DNA of 18,870 bases from Candidatus Bathyarchaeum sp. (GTDB lineage: Archaea; Thermoproteota; Bathyarchaeia; Bathyarchaeales; Bathyarchaeaceae), in assembly GCA_004376385.1 (NCBI GenBank), contig SOJY01000005.1, forward strand, positions 1-18,870, read 5' to 3'. Shown here one piece after another: positions 1 through 7,607 of this stretch. The notes beneath the pieces were generated by a model, which did not search any database, was not told the DNA's origin, and saw nothing but the letters and a program-made list of their open reading frames with translations. Position numbers and translations under genes: made by a program. Each line of letters begins with the position of its first letter. The first letter of the stretch is position 1.

Positions 1-678
1 CTTCCTTAGGTTAACGTATCTTTTTCCGTAAAGAAAAGCTCCTAGCATAAAAATGGCTACCGCGGATGTGGTGCCACCCAGCATATGCAAAAAGGTGGAA
101 GCTGGAGAAGGAATCTTCACCCCAACAATTGATATCAAGATTCCCGCCACGATTGATATAATCAAGGGATTTCTTGCGAGCCTTGTAGCAACATGTTTCA
201 GTCCCTCCAGCTTCGGAGCTTCCCCAAGCCTATACAACTCAAGGATCGTGATGGAGACTGCGATTGCTGCGATACCGATGGTAGCCGCCGCCAAGGTGGC
301 TAAGTGCTCGGTCTGTTCTGAGGGAAACGCAAATGTTACGAAGGGTATGCCAAAAAAAGCGAGACTGCCAAAGATTGTGCTTAACGTGAGCAGATAAATT
401 GTGTTCTTGGAAAACCTGAAGAGAACATAGAATAGAACGTAAATCGCCACCACCACAAATATTGGAATGATTCCAGCGAAAATGAAACTCAGAGTCTCCG
501 CGACAAAGCTTGTTTCCGCCAAATCAACGAAGAAGAGGGCAGGCAACGCAAAATAATACACGTAAGCGCTGAGCACCCGCTCATCTCCGAGCTTTAGAAT
601 TCCAAACTTTCTTGAAAGGAATCCTATGCCAATCAAGAAGAGAATAGGAACCGCTGTTCCTATCAACGCGCTATCCAT
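1..678 (-). CDS. AEC-family (auxin efflux carrier-like) transporter, partial
   Basis: Reading the minus strand from the ATG at 678 gives 226 codons without a stop up to the window edge, so the C-terminal part is missing. The protein is strongly hydrophobic, with about six to seven membrane segments in the visible part. It has the hallmarks of the AEC/malate-permease family (PF03547): an N-terminal helix followed by LSRKFGILK, then YYFALPALFFVDLA (about residues 38-52), the signature GSLAFFGIPF around residues 105-114, and the linker RNPLIISIVAGI that opens the second five-helix half. Members move organic anions or, in plants, auxin across the cytoplasmic membrane; the substrate here cannot be read. 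The ATG at 678 is chosen because an ATG just upstream is out of frame and stops after three codons. A G-rich run (GGGGG) lies about ten bases before the start. The gene follows gatE on the same strand after a 182-nt gap and probably has its own promoter. Confidence 0.85.
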   Translation of the reverse strand, partial: MDSALIGTAVPILFLIGIGFLSRKFGILKLGDERVLSAYVYYFALPALFFVDLAETSFVAETLSFIFAGIIPIFVVVAIYVLFYVLFRFSKNTIYLLTLSTIFGSLAFFGIPFVTFAFPSEQTEHLATLAAATIGIAAIAVSITILELYRLGEAPKLEGLKHVATRLARNPLIISIVAGILISIVGVKIPSPASTFLHMLGGTTSAVAIFMLGAFLYGKRYVNLRK

Positions 679-682
679 ACAT

Positions 683-778
683 GTTCCCCCATTCTAGTTG
701 ATTTCTTGAGAAAATAAATGTTGCAATAACTTAGAAAAACAGATAATCCACTTGGTTACTAAAATGTCACGGGGGAAC
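683..778. repeat. Long-range inverted repeat around the transporter promoter
   Basis: GTTCCCCC at 683-690 is matched by its exact reverse complement GGGGGAAC at 771-778, 80 bases apart. The pair brackets the AT-rich promoter region of the AEC transporter, and the proximal arm lies just before its ATG. It may be paired operator half-sites or chance; the proximal arm may also double as a ribosome-binding sequence. Confidence 0.35.
710..719 (-). promoter_or_regulatory. TATA-like box for AEC transporter
   Basis: On the minus strand ATTTATTTTC at 719-710 is a TATA-like element. A start about 25 nt downstream would fall near 689, leaving a leader of about ten bases before the ATG at 678. The remaining gap to gatE (720-860) holds only a weak 5-bp hairpin (GCAGG 827-831 with CCTGC 840-844) just after the gatE stop, which might help termination. 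Confidence 0.3.
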
Positions 779-860
779 TAATTGGTCAGCTTCAAGCAAG
801 AAAGAATGTTGGCGAATCTCATTTCAGCAGGAACTCCGACCTGCAGGTTTCTTTGTTACT

Positions 861-2750
861 TCACTTTAGCCGTTTTTTCAGAATCTCGTTGACTACTTCA
901 GCTTTCACTCTTCCTCTCGCCTTCTTCATGATGATGCCCATTAATTGTCCAAAAGCGCCCTTTCCCCGTTGCTCGATAAACTCAGAGTTCTTTTTTATCA
1001 CCTCATCCACCAGCTCCTCTAGCTCTTTCCGCGAAAGCATCGAAAGCCCCAAACTCTCAAGAGCATCCTCTACCGTGGCATCCTCGTTATCTGCAAGCCA
1101 AGTTAATATCTCGGGAATACTTTCCTTCGCAGTCTTTCCTGAGCCAATGAGCCTAAACATTTCCCTGAACTGCTCATCAGTAATGGCTTCAATTTTAATT
1201 CCGTCACGCTTAAGCGCCTTCAACGTTTCCGTAAATGCAACCGCAATAACGGTCGAAGAAACCTCTGTCTTTTTGGCTAAAGACTCGAAAAGGTCAAGAT
1301 GTTCAGAATTTAAGATCTGTTTGGCAAGCTTTTGATTAAGCTTATACTCCTCCATCAGCCGCTTCATCAGCTGTTCAGGCAATTCAGGAAGCCTGTTTCC
1401 TAACGCGTTAATGTACTCATTGGTCACCTGAATCGGCGGAACATCCGTTTCAGGATACATGCGGGCAGCTCCGGGTCTCGGACGCATATACTTTGTTGAT
1501 CCGTCAGGATTCGCCGAGCGTGTCTCCTCGGGAACACCCTTCAATGCTACTTTAGCCCGTTCAACCACCGCCTTCAGAGCATCAGTTGCATTTTCTAGTG
1601 TGTCCGCCACAAAAACCACGGCATCCAATGAATCCTTCTTTAAGAGCTTCCCGAGATGGTTCAGTTCTTCGTCGGTTACGCCGTAGGCTGGCATCTCGTC
1701 TGTGTGGAATATGCCTCCAACCCTTCCCCAGAAACGCGCCATCCCCGCCAACTCAGCCCCAAGCCTCATGCCCGTGGCAAGTTCTTTTTTGAGGAGCTCA
1801 GCGAATCCGGGGAGTCTAACTGCTAAGACAGGTTTGTTCTGTTTGATGGCCTTCGCGATGACTTTGCATTTTGTTTGCTTGAAGATGGAGGTGACGTCAA
1901 CAAAATCCGCGATGATATCTGCTTCTTTTACTCCGCGTTTCTTCAGTTCGTCTCTAATTTCTAGGAGGCTTAGTTGACGTTGAACCTCGTTTTCGATTAC
2001 TTGAGAAACTAATTCCAGTTCCTGAACGCCCTTAATTTCAATCAAAGCCCCATCGCGTATGGAAACGTTAACATCTTGACGTATAGTTCCCAAACCCCGT
2101 CTAACCCTGCGGGTCGCCCTCAAGATTCTCCCAATAGCAAAAGCGGTCTCTTTCGCCTCCTCTGGAGAATATATGACTGGCGCTGTGGTAACCTCGATGA
2201 GTGGTATTCCAAGACGGTCAATACGGTAATGTAGTAGCTGCCCATCTTTTCCTGTTTTTCTAGCCGCGTCCTCTTCAAGGCTCACCTGCTGAATAGCCAC
2301 TTTTTTTCCTTTGATGTCAATCTCGCCGTTTAGCGCTACAACGCATGTTCGCTGGAACCCTGTTGTGTTTGAGCCATCTATGACTGTCTTGCGCATAACA
2401 TGAATCTCATCCACAGGCTTCGCCTTCATCATAAGAGATGATATGAACGAAATTTCCACAGCCTCTCTGTTCAGGTCGTGGGGCGGCTCCTCATCCATCT
2501 CCACTAGACAAACCGTATCGTTGTTTGCTTCGTACAGAATCTTGGTTTCCTTCTGAAACTCGAAGAGAGCCGCTGAATCAATCTGACCCAACTCGCTCTG
2601 TGTCGGTCTTAATCTTCTTAGAAACGTGAATTCGGGTTCTTCCTTGAACAGTTTGGGCTCACAGGAACAGAAAAGCTTCTCTTTAGTGTCTAACTGCTGA
2701 TGAATCTCAAGTCCTGCCTTCAAACCAATCTTCGAATATTTGCTGCTCAT
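861..2750 (-). CDS. gatE: Glu-tRNA(Gln) amidotransferase subunit E
   Basis: GatE is the tRNA-binding kinase/transamidase subunit of the archaeal GatDE complex, which converts Glu-tRNA(Gln) to Gln-tRNA(Gln) in the cytosol using ammonia channelled from GatD. The GatB/E cradle opens with GLKAGLEIHQQLDT (about residues 10-22), the conserved MRPRPGAARMYPETDVPP lies at about 422-439, an AspRS-like GAD insertion (around 285-400) distinguishes GatE from GatB, and a helical YqeY-like tail ends with FGQLMGIIMKKARGRV. Length, about 629 residues, fits the family. I start it at the ATG at 2750 because GGAGG lies eight bases upstream (2759-2763); a longer start at 2774 would overlap the end of gatD by eight bases and add eight residues. 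It follows gatD by 16 nt and is surely co-transcribed with it. Confidence 0.96.
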   Translation of the reverse strand: MSSKYSKIGLKAGLEIHQQLDTKEKLFCSCEPKLFKEEPEFTFLRRLRPTQSELGQIDSAALFEFQKETKILYEANNDTVCLVEMDEEPPHDLNREAVEISFISSLMMKAKPVDEIHVMRKTVIDGSNTTGFQRTCVVALNGEIDIKGKKVAIQQVSLEEDAARKTGKDGQLLHYRIDRLGIPLIEVTTAPVIYSPEEAKETAFAIGRILRATRRVRRGLGTIRQDVNVSIRDGALIEIKGVQELELVSQVIENEVQRQLSLLEIRDELKKRGVKEADIIADFVDVTSIFKQTKCKVIAKAIKQNKPVLAVRLPGFAELLKKELATGMRLGAELAGMARFWGRVGGIFHTDEMPAYGVTDEELNHLGKLLKKDSLDAVVFVADTLENATDALKAVVERAKVALKGVPEETRSANPDGSTKYMRPRPGAARMYPETDVPPIQVTNEYINALGNRLPELPEQLMKRLMEEYKLNQKLAKQILNSEHLDLFESLAKKTEVSSTVIAVAFTETLKALKRDGIKIEAITDEQFREMFRLIGSGKTAKESIPEILTWLADNEDATVEDALESLGLSMLSRKELEELVDEVIKKNSEFIEQRGKGAFGQLMGIIMKKARGRVKAEVVNEILKKRLK

Positions 2751-2766
2751 GCCTTTTTCCTCCATA

Positions 2767-4086
2767 TCATTCATTAAGGGTTCTAGGCGACAATTCGTTA
2801 GCTACGTTTTTCGTGAGAAGCCGTTTCGCTTCTTCAGTTTTGGTTGTTTGACCAAGAACCCACCTGAGCTTCACAAACGCTGTTTCAGGAAGCATATCGT
2901 CAAGAGAGACGACACCAACGGCTAGGAGGTCTCTGCCCTGATCGTAAACGTTCATGTTCAATCTTCCCCAGATGCACTGGGAAGTCATGCCCACAATCAC
3001 ATCCTTCTCTATTGCTCTTTGAATAGCAGAAAGACAATAGTTTCCTACATGACCTAATCCAGTTCCCTCAAGGATAATGCCCCGGTAACCCTTCTCAACG
3101 TAACAATCGATTATCTCCGGATTCAAGTCTGGATGAAACTTGACAAGGGCTACTTTCTTCTCAAAAGTTGGCTTCAATTTCAGTTTCCGTGCAGAATCAC
3201 GTTTCCTGTAATTTTTAATCAACAAACTGATCGTATCGTCTTCCATTCTGGCTAGAGGCGAAGAATTTATGGACTTGAAAGTGTCTCTGCGGCTCGTGTG
3301 GCACTTTCTTACTTTGGTTCCTCTATGAAAAACTATTGATGTGTCTGAAGTCGTCTCATGCATAGCAACTACAACCTCTGCGAAAGGAGCATTTGCAGCC
3401 GCTTTGACAGCCCCCACCAAGTTTGTTGCAGCATCCGAACTGGGACGATCCGCTGACCTCTGGGAAGCCACCATTATCACGGGCACAGGCAAGTCCTGTA
3501 GAGCAAAACTCAAGGCTGCAGCACTGTATCCTAAGGTGTCGGTTCCGTGGGCCACCACAACTCCTGCCACGCCATTCCCAATGTGCTTGGCAACAGTTTT
3601 TGCGGTTTCAATCCAGTGTTTTGATGTGATGTTTTCGCTGAAAACGCTGAAGAGAATCTCCGTGTCCACAACCGCAATATCTGCGAGTTCCGGAACCACG
3701 CTGTAGAGGTCGCTGGCAGACAGAGCTGGACGCACTCCTCCTGTTCTGTAGTCAACGCGGCTGGCTATGGTGCCTCCCGTGCTCACGATAGCTACCTTAG
3801 GCAAACTTGTCTTCTGTTTCGGAAGGGGTGGAGGCGTGAATGTTGGTTTAACTCCCGCGCCAACCTTTTCTACCTGCGCTGTGGAATCAATGCGGACTCC
3901 CACATTATAGCCGCTCTTCAGTTTAAGAATAATGTGATTTTCGTCTCCAATCTCTGACCGGGGAATAAGAATGCCCTCCCAGTTTTCCCCGTCTTTGGTT
4001 ACGCGGATCACATCGCCGATTTCGGCTCCCGCATTCTTCAAAAACTTTAATGCGTTTCCCCTGTAGCCCGGAAATTCCTCACTCAA
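2767..4086 (-). CDS. gatD: Glu-tRNA(Gln) amidotransferase subunit D
   Basis: GatD is the asparaginase-type glutaminase of GatDE; it releases ammonia from glutamine or asparagine for transfer to Glu-tRNA(Gln). Residues about 1-75 form the SH3/Tudor-like N-terminal domain of GatD (GDVIRVTKDGENWEGILIPR) that plain L-asparaginases lack. The asparaginase core starts at about 97 with VAIVSTGGTIASR, carrying the first catalytic threonine (T106), and continues with VVAHGTDT (T182, D183) and ASQRSADRPSSDA; a conserved lysine follows near RGTKVRKCHTSRRD. Length of 439 matches the family. The start is a TTG at 4086 with AGGAG nine bases upstream (4096-4100); the ATG just upstream runs into a stop after a few codons. 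It lies 82 nt behind elp3 and directly before gatE. A small hairpin sits in its leader. Confidence 0.95.
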   Translation of the reverse strand: MSEEFPGYRGNALKFLKNAGAEIGDVIRVTKDGENWEGILIPRSEIGDENHIILKLKSGYNVGVRIDSTAQVEKVGAGVKPTFTPPPLPKQKTSLPKVAIVSTGGTIASRVDYRTGGVRPALSASDLYSVVPELADIAVVDTEILFSVFSENITSKHWIETAKTVAKHIGNGVAGVVVAHGTDTLGYSAAALSFALQDLPVPVIMVASQRSADRPSSDAATNLVGAVKAAANAPFAEVVVAMHETTSDTSIVFHRGTKVRKCHTSRRDTFKSINSSPLARMEDDTISLLIKNYRKRDSARKLKLKPTFEKKVALVKFHPDLNPEIIDCYVEKGYRGIILEGTGLGHVGNYCLSAIQRAIEKDVIVGMTSQCIWGRLNMNVYDQGRDLLAVGVVSLDDMLPETAFVKLRWVLGQTTKTEEAKRLLTKNVANELSPRTLNE

Positions 4087-4112
4087 ACCCGCTTTCTCCT
4101 ATTCATTATCCC

Positions 4113-4131
4113 TTCAGCTACACTCGCTGAA
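4113..4131 (-). promoter_or_regulatory. Leader hairpin upstream of gatD
   Basis: TTCAGC (4113-4118) and GCTGAA (4126-4131) form a perfect 6-bp stem with a 7-base loop. It lies between the putative TATA box and the AGGAG of gatD, so it would be at the very 5' end of a gatDE transcript. Whether it regulates anything is unknown. Confidence 0.35.
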
Positions 4132-4154
4132 AGCATCTTTTCATTACTTTGTGT

Positions 4155-4165
4155 GTTTATTAAAG
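4155..4165 (-). promoter_or_regulatory. TATA-like box for gatDE
   Basis: The minus strand reads CTTTAATAAAC just after the elp3 stop codon. Initiation about 25 nt downstream would fall near 4135 and give a leader of roughly 50 nt with the hairpin and the AGGAG site. gatDE may thus be transcribed separately from elp3 as well as by read-through. Confidence 0.4.
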
Positions 4166-4168
4166 GAT

Positions 4169-5758
4169 TTAGTTGAGGTGCTTGGAGACGTAGGGTCCAT
4201 CATACTCGTAGCCGAAGCGATGGTAGTATTGTTTTGTTCCGAGGGCGCTTGTGACAACAATTTTTGTTCGATCATAATCATCCAGAGCGATTCGTTCAGC
4301 CTCAGAAAGAAATGTTCCTCCATAGCCTTTGTGTTGCCAAGCCCCCGCCAAATGGCTCCCAACCTGAACTAAGGGACCGCAAACCCGGAGTTCACGAACT
4401 ATCGCTGTCGATTCAGGAACTATTTCAGGTCTACTTGCCTTTCCTGAGGGAATACGCAATCTGAGGTAACCAACCAAAACATCATTAACTGGGTCCTCAG
4501 CAGAAATGAAAATTTCTTTTCCGCCTGAAGCCTCCTCTGTAACGGTTTGGATTTCTATTTTTTCTGGGTCAGGTTTCACCTTGTCCTTTAGCCATCGGTG
4601 CCCCACTTCCCTGCATCGTATACAGCGGCATCTGCCTCCTTCCGCTCTAAGCTTCTCTAATGCTATCTGCCTAAGGTTGCTCATTTTTACTCCCGCCTCA
4701 ATCAACTTGGCTGGTATGTCCCTCTGAACCCTCATAATTCTAACCCACGGAGGAACAAACTTTTTTATTTCCGCGATTAGCTGAGCCGCCTCCTCTGTGG
4801 TGTAGGGACGGTATTCTCCATTTTTCCACCAATCGTAAACTTTTGTTCCCTTAATAACCAAGCAAGGATAAATTTTGATCATGTCCGGCTTGAACAAAGG
4901 ATTCGTGAAAATCTCCCGAAAACCATGTATGTCCCGTTCAAAGCTTGAACCGGGCAAACCGGGCATGAGATGATAAACCACCTTTAAGCCTGCATCCTTC
5001 ATTATACGGGTGGCTTCTATGACGTCCTGAACGCGGTGTCCTCTGTTAACCCGCTTGTAGATGTCGTCGTAAATGTTCTGAACTCCCATTTCTACTCGTG
5101 TTACGCCCAACGGAAGCATACGATTAACGTGTTCTTCTTTAGCCCAGTCTGGTCTTGTTTCCACAGTGATTCCAACATTGCGAATCCGACTGGTCTCCGC
5201 CAGCTTTTTTGCATCTTCCAGAGAACTGGACTTTGTTTCGGTGATGGCGTCTAAGCATTGTCTAACGAATTCTTTCTGGTAGTCTGGGGGCGTGCTGGGG
5301 AATGTTCCGCCCATGATGATGAGTTCCACCTTGTCCACCTTGTGTCCTATCGCCTCCAGCTGCTTGATGCGTGTTCTAACCTGCGCGTATGGGTTATACT
5401 CGTTTTGTGCCCCTCTCATGGCAGCGGGTTCGTGACCAGTGTAGCTCTGGGGAACGCCAGCAGTTGGTCCGCCTGGACAGTATGCGCAGGGCTCTTCTTG
5501 TGGGCAAGGTGAAGGTTTCGTCATTACAGCAACTACGGTTACTCCGGAGATGGTGCGGACAGTCTTTCTTCGGAGAATAGGGAGCAGTTTGGCGCTTTCT
5601 TCAGGTTTAAGGTGCCGTATTATTTCCGAGTTGGAGGGGACCTTTCCTAGGCTATGTTTTCCTGCAGCCTTCACCTTAACATAGTCGAGGTCCTTCTTTG
5701 TGGGGTTGGGCATATCCATTAAGCGTTGAATAATATCCCTGTACGCCTTGCTGCTCAT
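4169..5758 (-). CDS. elp3: Elp3 tRNA U34 carboxymethyltransferase (radical SAM + GNAT)
   Basis: Elp3 uses S-adenosylmethionine and acetyl-CoA to place a carboxymethyl group on C5 of the wobble uridine of tRNA; archaea use a single Elp3 protein without the rest of Elongator. The radical-SAM cluster is C85-x5-C91-x2-C94 in PCPQEEPCAYCPGGPTAG. The TIM-barrel domain continues through LIIMGGTFPSTPP, VGITVETRPDW and VEMGVQNIYDD, and a conserved cysteine-rich linker CRCIRCREVGHRW follows. The C-terminal GNAT acetyl-CoA domain carries VGSHLAGAWQHKGYGGTFLSEAE and ends in YYHRFGYEYDGPYVSKHL. The 529-residue length is normal. The ATG at 5758 has no clear Shine-Dalgarno site; a TTTATCTAAAAG element on the minus strand near 5790-5800 could be its TATA box. 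It lies 57 nt after the methyltransferase gene and 82 nt before gatD. Confidence 0.95.
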   Translation of the reverse strand: MSSKAYRDIIQRLMDMPNPTKKDLDYVKVKAAGKHSLGKVPSNSEIIRHLKPEESAKLLPILRRKTVRTISGVTVVAVMTKPSPCPQEEPCAYCPGGPTAGVPQSYTGHEPAAMRGAQNEYNPYAQVRTRIKQLEAIGHKVDKVELIIMGGTFPSTPPDYQKEFVRQCLDAITETKSSSLEDAKKLAETSRIRNVGITVETRPDWAKEEHVNRMLPLGVTRVEMGVQNIYDDIYKRVNRGHRVQDVIEATRIMKDAGLKVVYHLMPGLPGSSFERDIHGFREIFTNPLFKPDMIKIYPCLVIKGTKVYDWWKNGEYRPYTTEEAAQLIAEIKKFVPPWVRIMRVQRDIPAKLIEAGVKMSNLRQIALEKLRAEGGRCRCIRCREVGHRWLKDKVKPDPEKIEIQTVTEEASGGKEIFISAEDPVNDVLVGYLRLRIPSGKASRPEIVPESTAIVRELRVCGPLVQVGSHLAGAWQHKGYGGTFLSEAERIALDDYDRTKIVVTSALGTKQYYHRFGYEYDGPYVSKHLN

Positions 5759-5815
5759 CAGGTTTCATCTACAACATATGCATGGAAGCTTTTAGATAAA
5801 GGAAACAGTTCTTGC

Positions 5816-6373
5816 TCAAACGTTTATGCATACCGCAACATGCCCCTTCAGTAGCGGATTCGTATTTAACGTGACAACTTTCAACTGTGACCTCTTGAGC
5901 AGGGCAACGAAACTTTCTTGTGTGAACTTCTTTTTTAGTCCCGTTACTGCAAACATGGCTTGGGGTTTGCCTACTCGTTTTGTTTCTGAGATAGTTTTCA
6001 TGGGGTCCGGCATGTTTTGCAGAACAGTTATGGCGAAGACTTTATCGAAGATGTGGTCAGGGAAGGGCGTATTGTCCGCGTCTGCACGAATGAGTACTAT
6101 ATTGGACAGGTTTTTTGTGCGTTTTTTTGCTTCTATGAGAGCCTTCTGGGACAGGTCTATGCCCACAAGAAACTCCACTCTTTTGTGGATGTGCTGAAAG
6201 AGAAATCCTGTTCCGCAGCCTAAGTCTAGGACAAGTTCATTTAAGCCGAGTTTCATGTGGTTTAGGATGTCTTCTATTTTGGCGTTCTGTTCCCCCAAGT
6301 ATTGCCTATCATAAATTGCTGCTTGTTGGTCGTAATGCCGCATGGTTCCGCGTTTTTCGTTCCATTCCTGCAT
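5816..6373 (-). CDS. Class I SAM-dependent methyltransferase, substrate unknown
   Basis: A 185-residue Methyltransf_11-type enzyme. Motif I is VLDLGCGTGFLF (about residues 48-59), the acidic motif II is VGIDLS (70-75), then IRADADNTPFPDHIFDKVFA (motifs III/IV) and LQNMPDPMKTISETKRVGKP (post-motif). It is short for the family: the last two strands are compact, with no extra substrate domain. Residues 11-25 (MRHYDQQAAIYDRQY) resemble the N-terminal helix common in small-molecule and tRNA wobble methyltransferases. Substrate cannot be read; its place directly before elp3 makes a tRNA role (Trm9-like, methylating the Elp3 product) an attractive but unproven idea. The ATG at 6373 is the longest start; an internal ATG at 6343 is plausible because the only TATA-like box (6385-6392) would start RNA near 6363. 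Confidence 0.85.
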   Translation of the reverse strand: MQEWNEKRGTMRHYDQQAAIYDRQYLGEQNAKIEDILNHMKLGLNELVLDLGCGTGFLFQHIHKRVEFLVGIDLSQKALIEAKKRTKNLSNIVLIRADADNTPFPDHIFDKVFAITVLQNMPDPMKTISETKRVGKPQAMFAVTGLKKKFTQESFVALLKRSQLKVVTLNTNPLLKGHVAVCINV

Positions 6374-6384
6374 GCTTCTCAGAA

Positions 6385-6392
6385 CTTTTATC
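6385..6392. promoter_or_regulatory. Shared TATA-like element between methyltransferase and nucS
   Basis: CTTTTATC on the plus strand (GATAAAAG on the minus) lies in a divergent gap of only 39 bases. Its centre is about 25 bases before the TTG of nucS at 6413, so nucS mRNA would begin at or next to its start codon (leaderless). On the other strand it would start RNA near 6363. Confidence 0.4.
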
Positions 6393-6412
6393 TATCTTCA
6401 CTCTTCTAAACA

Positions 6413-7219
6413 TTGTCGGCGGTCCATGTGTCCAATCGAAAACCCGTGATTACTCTAGAAAATCCAACCGTTGAAAAAGCAGCTGAATTCATCAAAGAAG
6501 CTCTTTCGAAACGGAAAGCTGTCATTCTAGTAGGCAACTGCTGGGTAGACTACAAAGGACGGGCAAGCTCAAAACTGGAACCCGGAGAACGCATTGTCAT
6601 GATCAAAGAGGACGGATCAGTTCTGGTTCACCGTCCATTCGGATATGAACCTGTCAACTGGCAGCCCGCTGGATGCCTATTCCAAACCAGTGCCCGAGGA
6701 GAAACTCTACAGGTTCGAGCTAGCCGCAAGAACCCCTCCGAATCGGTCAAAATATCTTTTGATAAGGTTTTTCTGCTTTCTTCCATGAGCTTGATTGACA
6801 GGGGAGAATTTTCTCTTCACGCCAGTGAGTCGGATATGCAGAGGGCAATTCTGTTTGATCCATCACTTTTGGAAGAGGGATTCAAGCCTATATCGTACGA
6901 GAAGAAGGTTGAACCCGGGTTTGTGGATGTCTATGGTGTTGACAGAGAAGGAAGACTGGTTGTGGTTGAGATCAAGAGGAGGACGGCTGGAAGAGATGCG
7001 GCGTTACAATTGGCGAAGTATGTTAACTTCGTGAAGACGGTGACACATAGAGAGCTTAGGGGCGTTCTTGTGGCTCCTCGTTTAGCTAAAGGCGTTCAGA
7101 CGCTCTTGACCCGTTTGGGGCTGGAATTTAAATCCTTGGAACCTAAGAAGTGTGCCGATATCTTACGAAGGTCAGAGACCCTAAAGCTTGTGGATTTTTT
7201 TGAGAAAAAACAGCCTTAA
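6413..7219 (+). CDS. nucS: Endonuclease NucS/EndoMS (mismatch-specific)
   Basis: NucS/EndoMS cuts both strands of mismatched DNA and provides non-canonical mismatch repair in archaea and actinobacteria lacking MutS/MutL. The N-terminal DNA-binding half has the family block GNCWVDYKGRASSKLEPGER (41-60) followed by DGSVLVHRPFGYEPVNWQPAG (68-87). The C-terminal RecB-like nuclease shows the active site: D172 in PGFVDVYG, E186-x-K188 in VVVEIKRR, and Q199/Y203 in QLAKYV. The end of the protein, TLKLVDFF (256-263), resembles a PCNA-interacting peptide with Thr in place of Gln. Length 268 is slightly over the usual 230-260. The start is TTG at 6413, supported by the TATA spacing; GTG at 6428 is an alternative. 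It is divergent from the methyltransferase and convergent with the winged-helix gene. Confidence 0.95.
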   Translation: MSAVHVSNRKPVITLENPTVEKAAEFIKEALSKRKAVILVGNCWVDYKGRASSKLEPGERIVMIKEDGSVLVHRPFGYEPVNWQPAGCLFQTSARGETLQVRASRKNPSESVKISFDKVFLLSSMSLIDRGEFSLHASESDMQRAILFDPSLLEEGFKPISYEKKVEPGFVDVYGVDREGRLVVVEIKRRTAGRDAALQLAKYVNFVKTVTHRELRGVLVAPRLAKGVQTLLTRLGLEFKSLEPKKCADILRRSETLKLVDFFEKKQP

Positions 7220-7235
7220 TGTCACATTATCTTTG

Positions 7236-7556
7236 TTATCTTACGTAGTATGGCTTTTTTTCTTTTTTCAGCTTATTCATGATGTTGATTAAAACATAGT
7301 CAAGGTCTTTTCCCCATAGTAGCCATCGTAAACCGTGGTAAAATCGTAGAAACTCCAGTCCTTTGATAGTGGTTCGATAAAAATTCTCGCTCTCTTTCTT
7401 TACGCTTACCAGCTTTAGAATCATCATGACTGGCATGTATTTTTCGAGGCTGCTGTGGTCTAGGTCGCATCCGACTATAAGCTCAGATTCTTTGGAGCCC
7501 AAAGCAGCTACCCGTAGGATGTCGGCGACAACATCAAACTCTTTCTTCTCTGTCAT
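7236..7556 (-). CDS. Small winged-helix DNA-binding protein (paralogue 1)
   Basis: A 106-residue single-domain protein. The first helix (VVADILRVAALGSKESEL) is followed by a helix-turn-helix (about 22-53, ending LKLVSV) and a wing leading into RTTIKGLEFLRFY, the typical layout of archaeal ArnR-like or HTH_45-type winged-helix regulators; a C-terminal amphipathic helix (YVLINIMNKLKKEKK) probably mediates dimerisation. No ligand or metal site is evident. The ATG at 7556 is preceded by GGTGATG about six bases upstream, a good archaeal Shine-Dalgarno site. It lies 51 nt after its paralogue at 7608-7937 (about 45% identity by eye, even to the tail PYYV/PFYV), so the pair is a tandem duplication and likely an operon. 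Target genes are unknown; nearby nucS or nreA are obvious guesses. Confidence 0.8.
   Translation of the reverse strand: MTEKKEFDVVADILRVAALGSKESELIVGCDLDHSSLEKYMPVMMILKLVSVKKESENFYRTTIKGLEFLRFYHGLRWLLWGKDLDYVLINIMNKLKKEKKPYYVR
7254..7269 (+). terminator. T-rich terminator candidate after nucS
   Basis: About 35 bases after the nucS stop comes a run of seven T, a C and six more T (7255-7268). Oligo-T tracts end archaeal transcription. The tract is also the 3' coding end of the convergent winged-helix gene (lysine codons there), so the two transcripts would overlap slightly. Confidence 0.35.
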
Positions 7557-7607
7557 CGAAGCATCACCTAGACAACTCCCAAACCAAAAGAGAAAATTTG
7601 GTTAGTT

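Noticed and set aside
53..397. Open frame of 114 codons on the plus strand
   Set aside because: The opposite strand carries an AEC transporter in an uninterrupted frame with clear family motifs; this is its antisense shadow.
679..860. Possible tRNA or small RNA between gatE and the transporter gene
   Set aside because: No cloverleaf, T-loop or acceptor-stem pattern could be built on either strand; only a weak 5-bp hairpin after the gatE stop was found.
853..1335. 160-codon plus-strand frame
   Set aside because: Serine/leucine-rich antisense of the gatE coding sequence with no recognisable motif.
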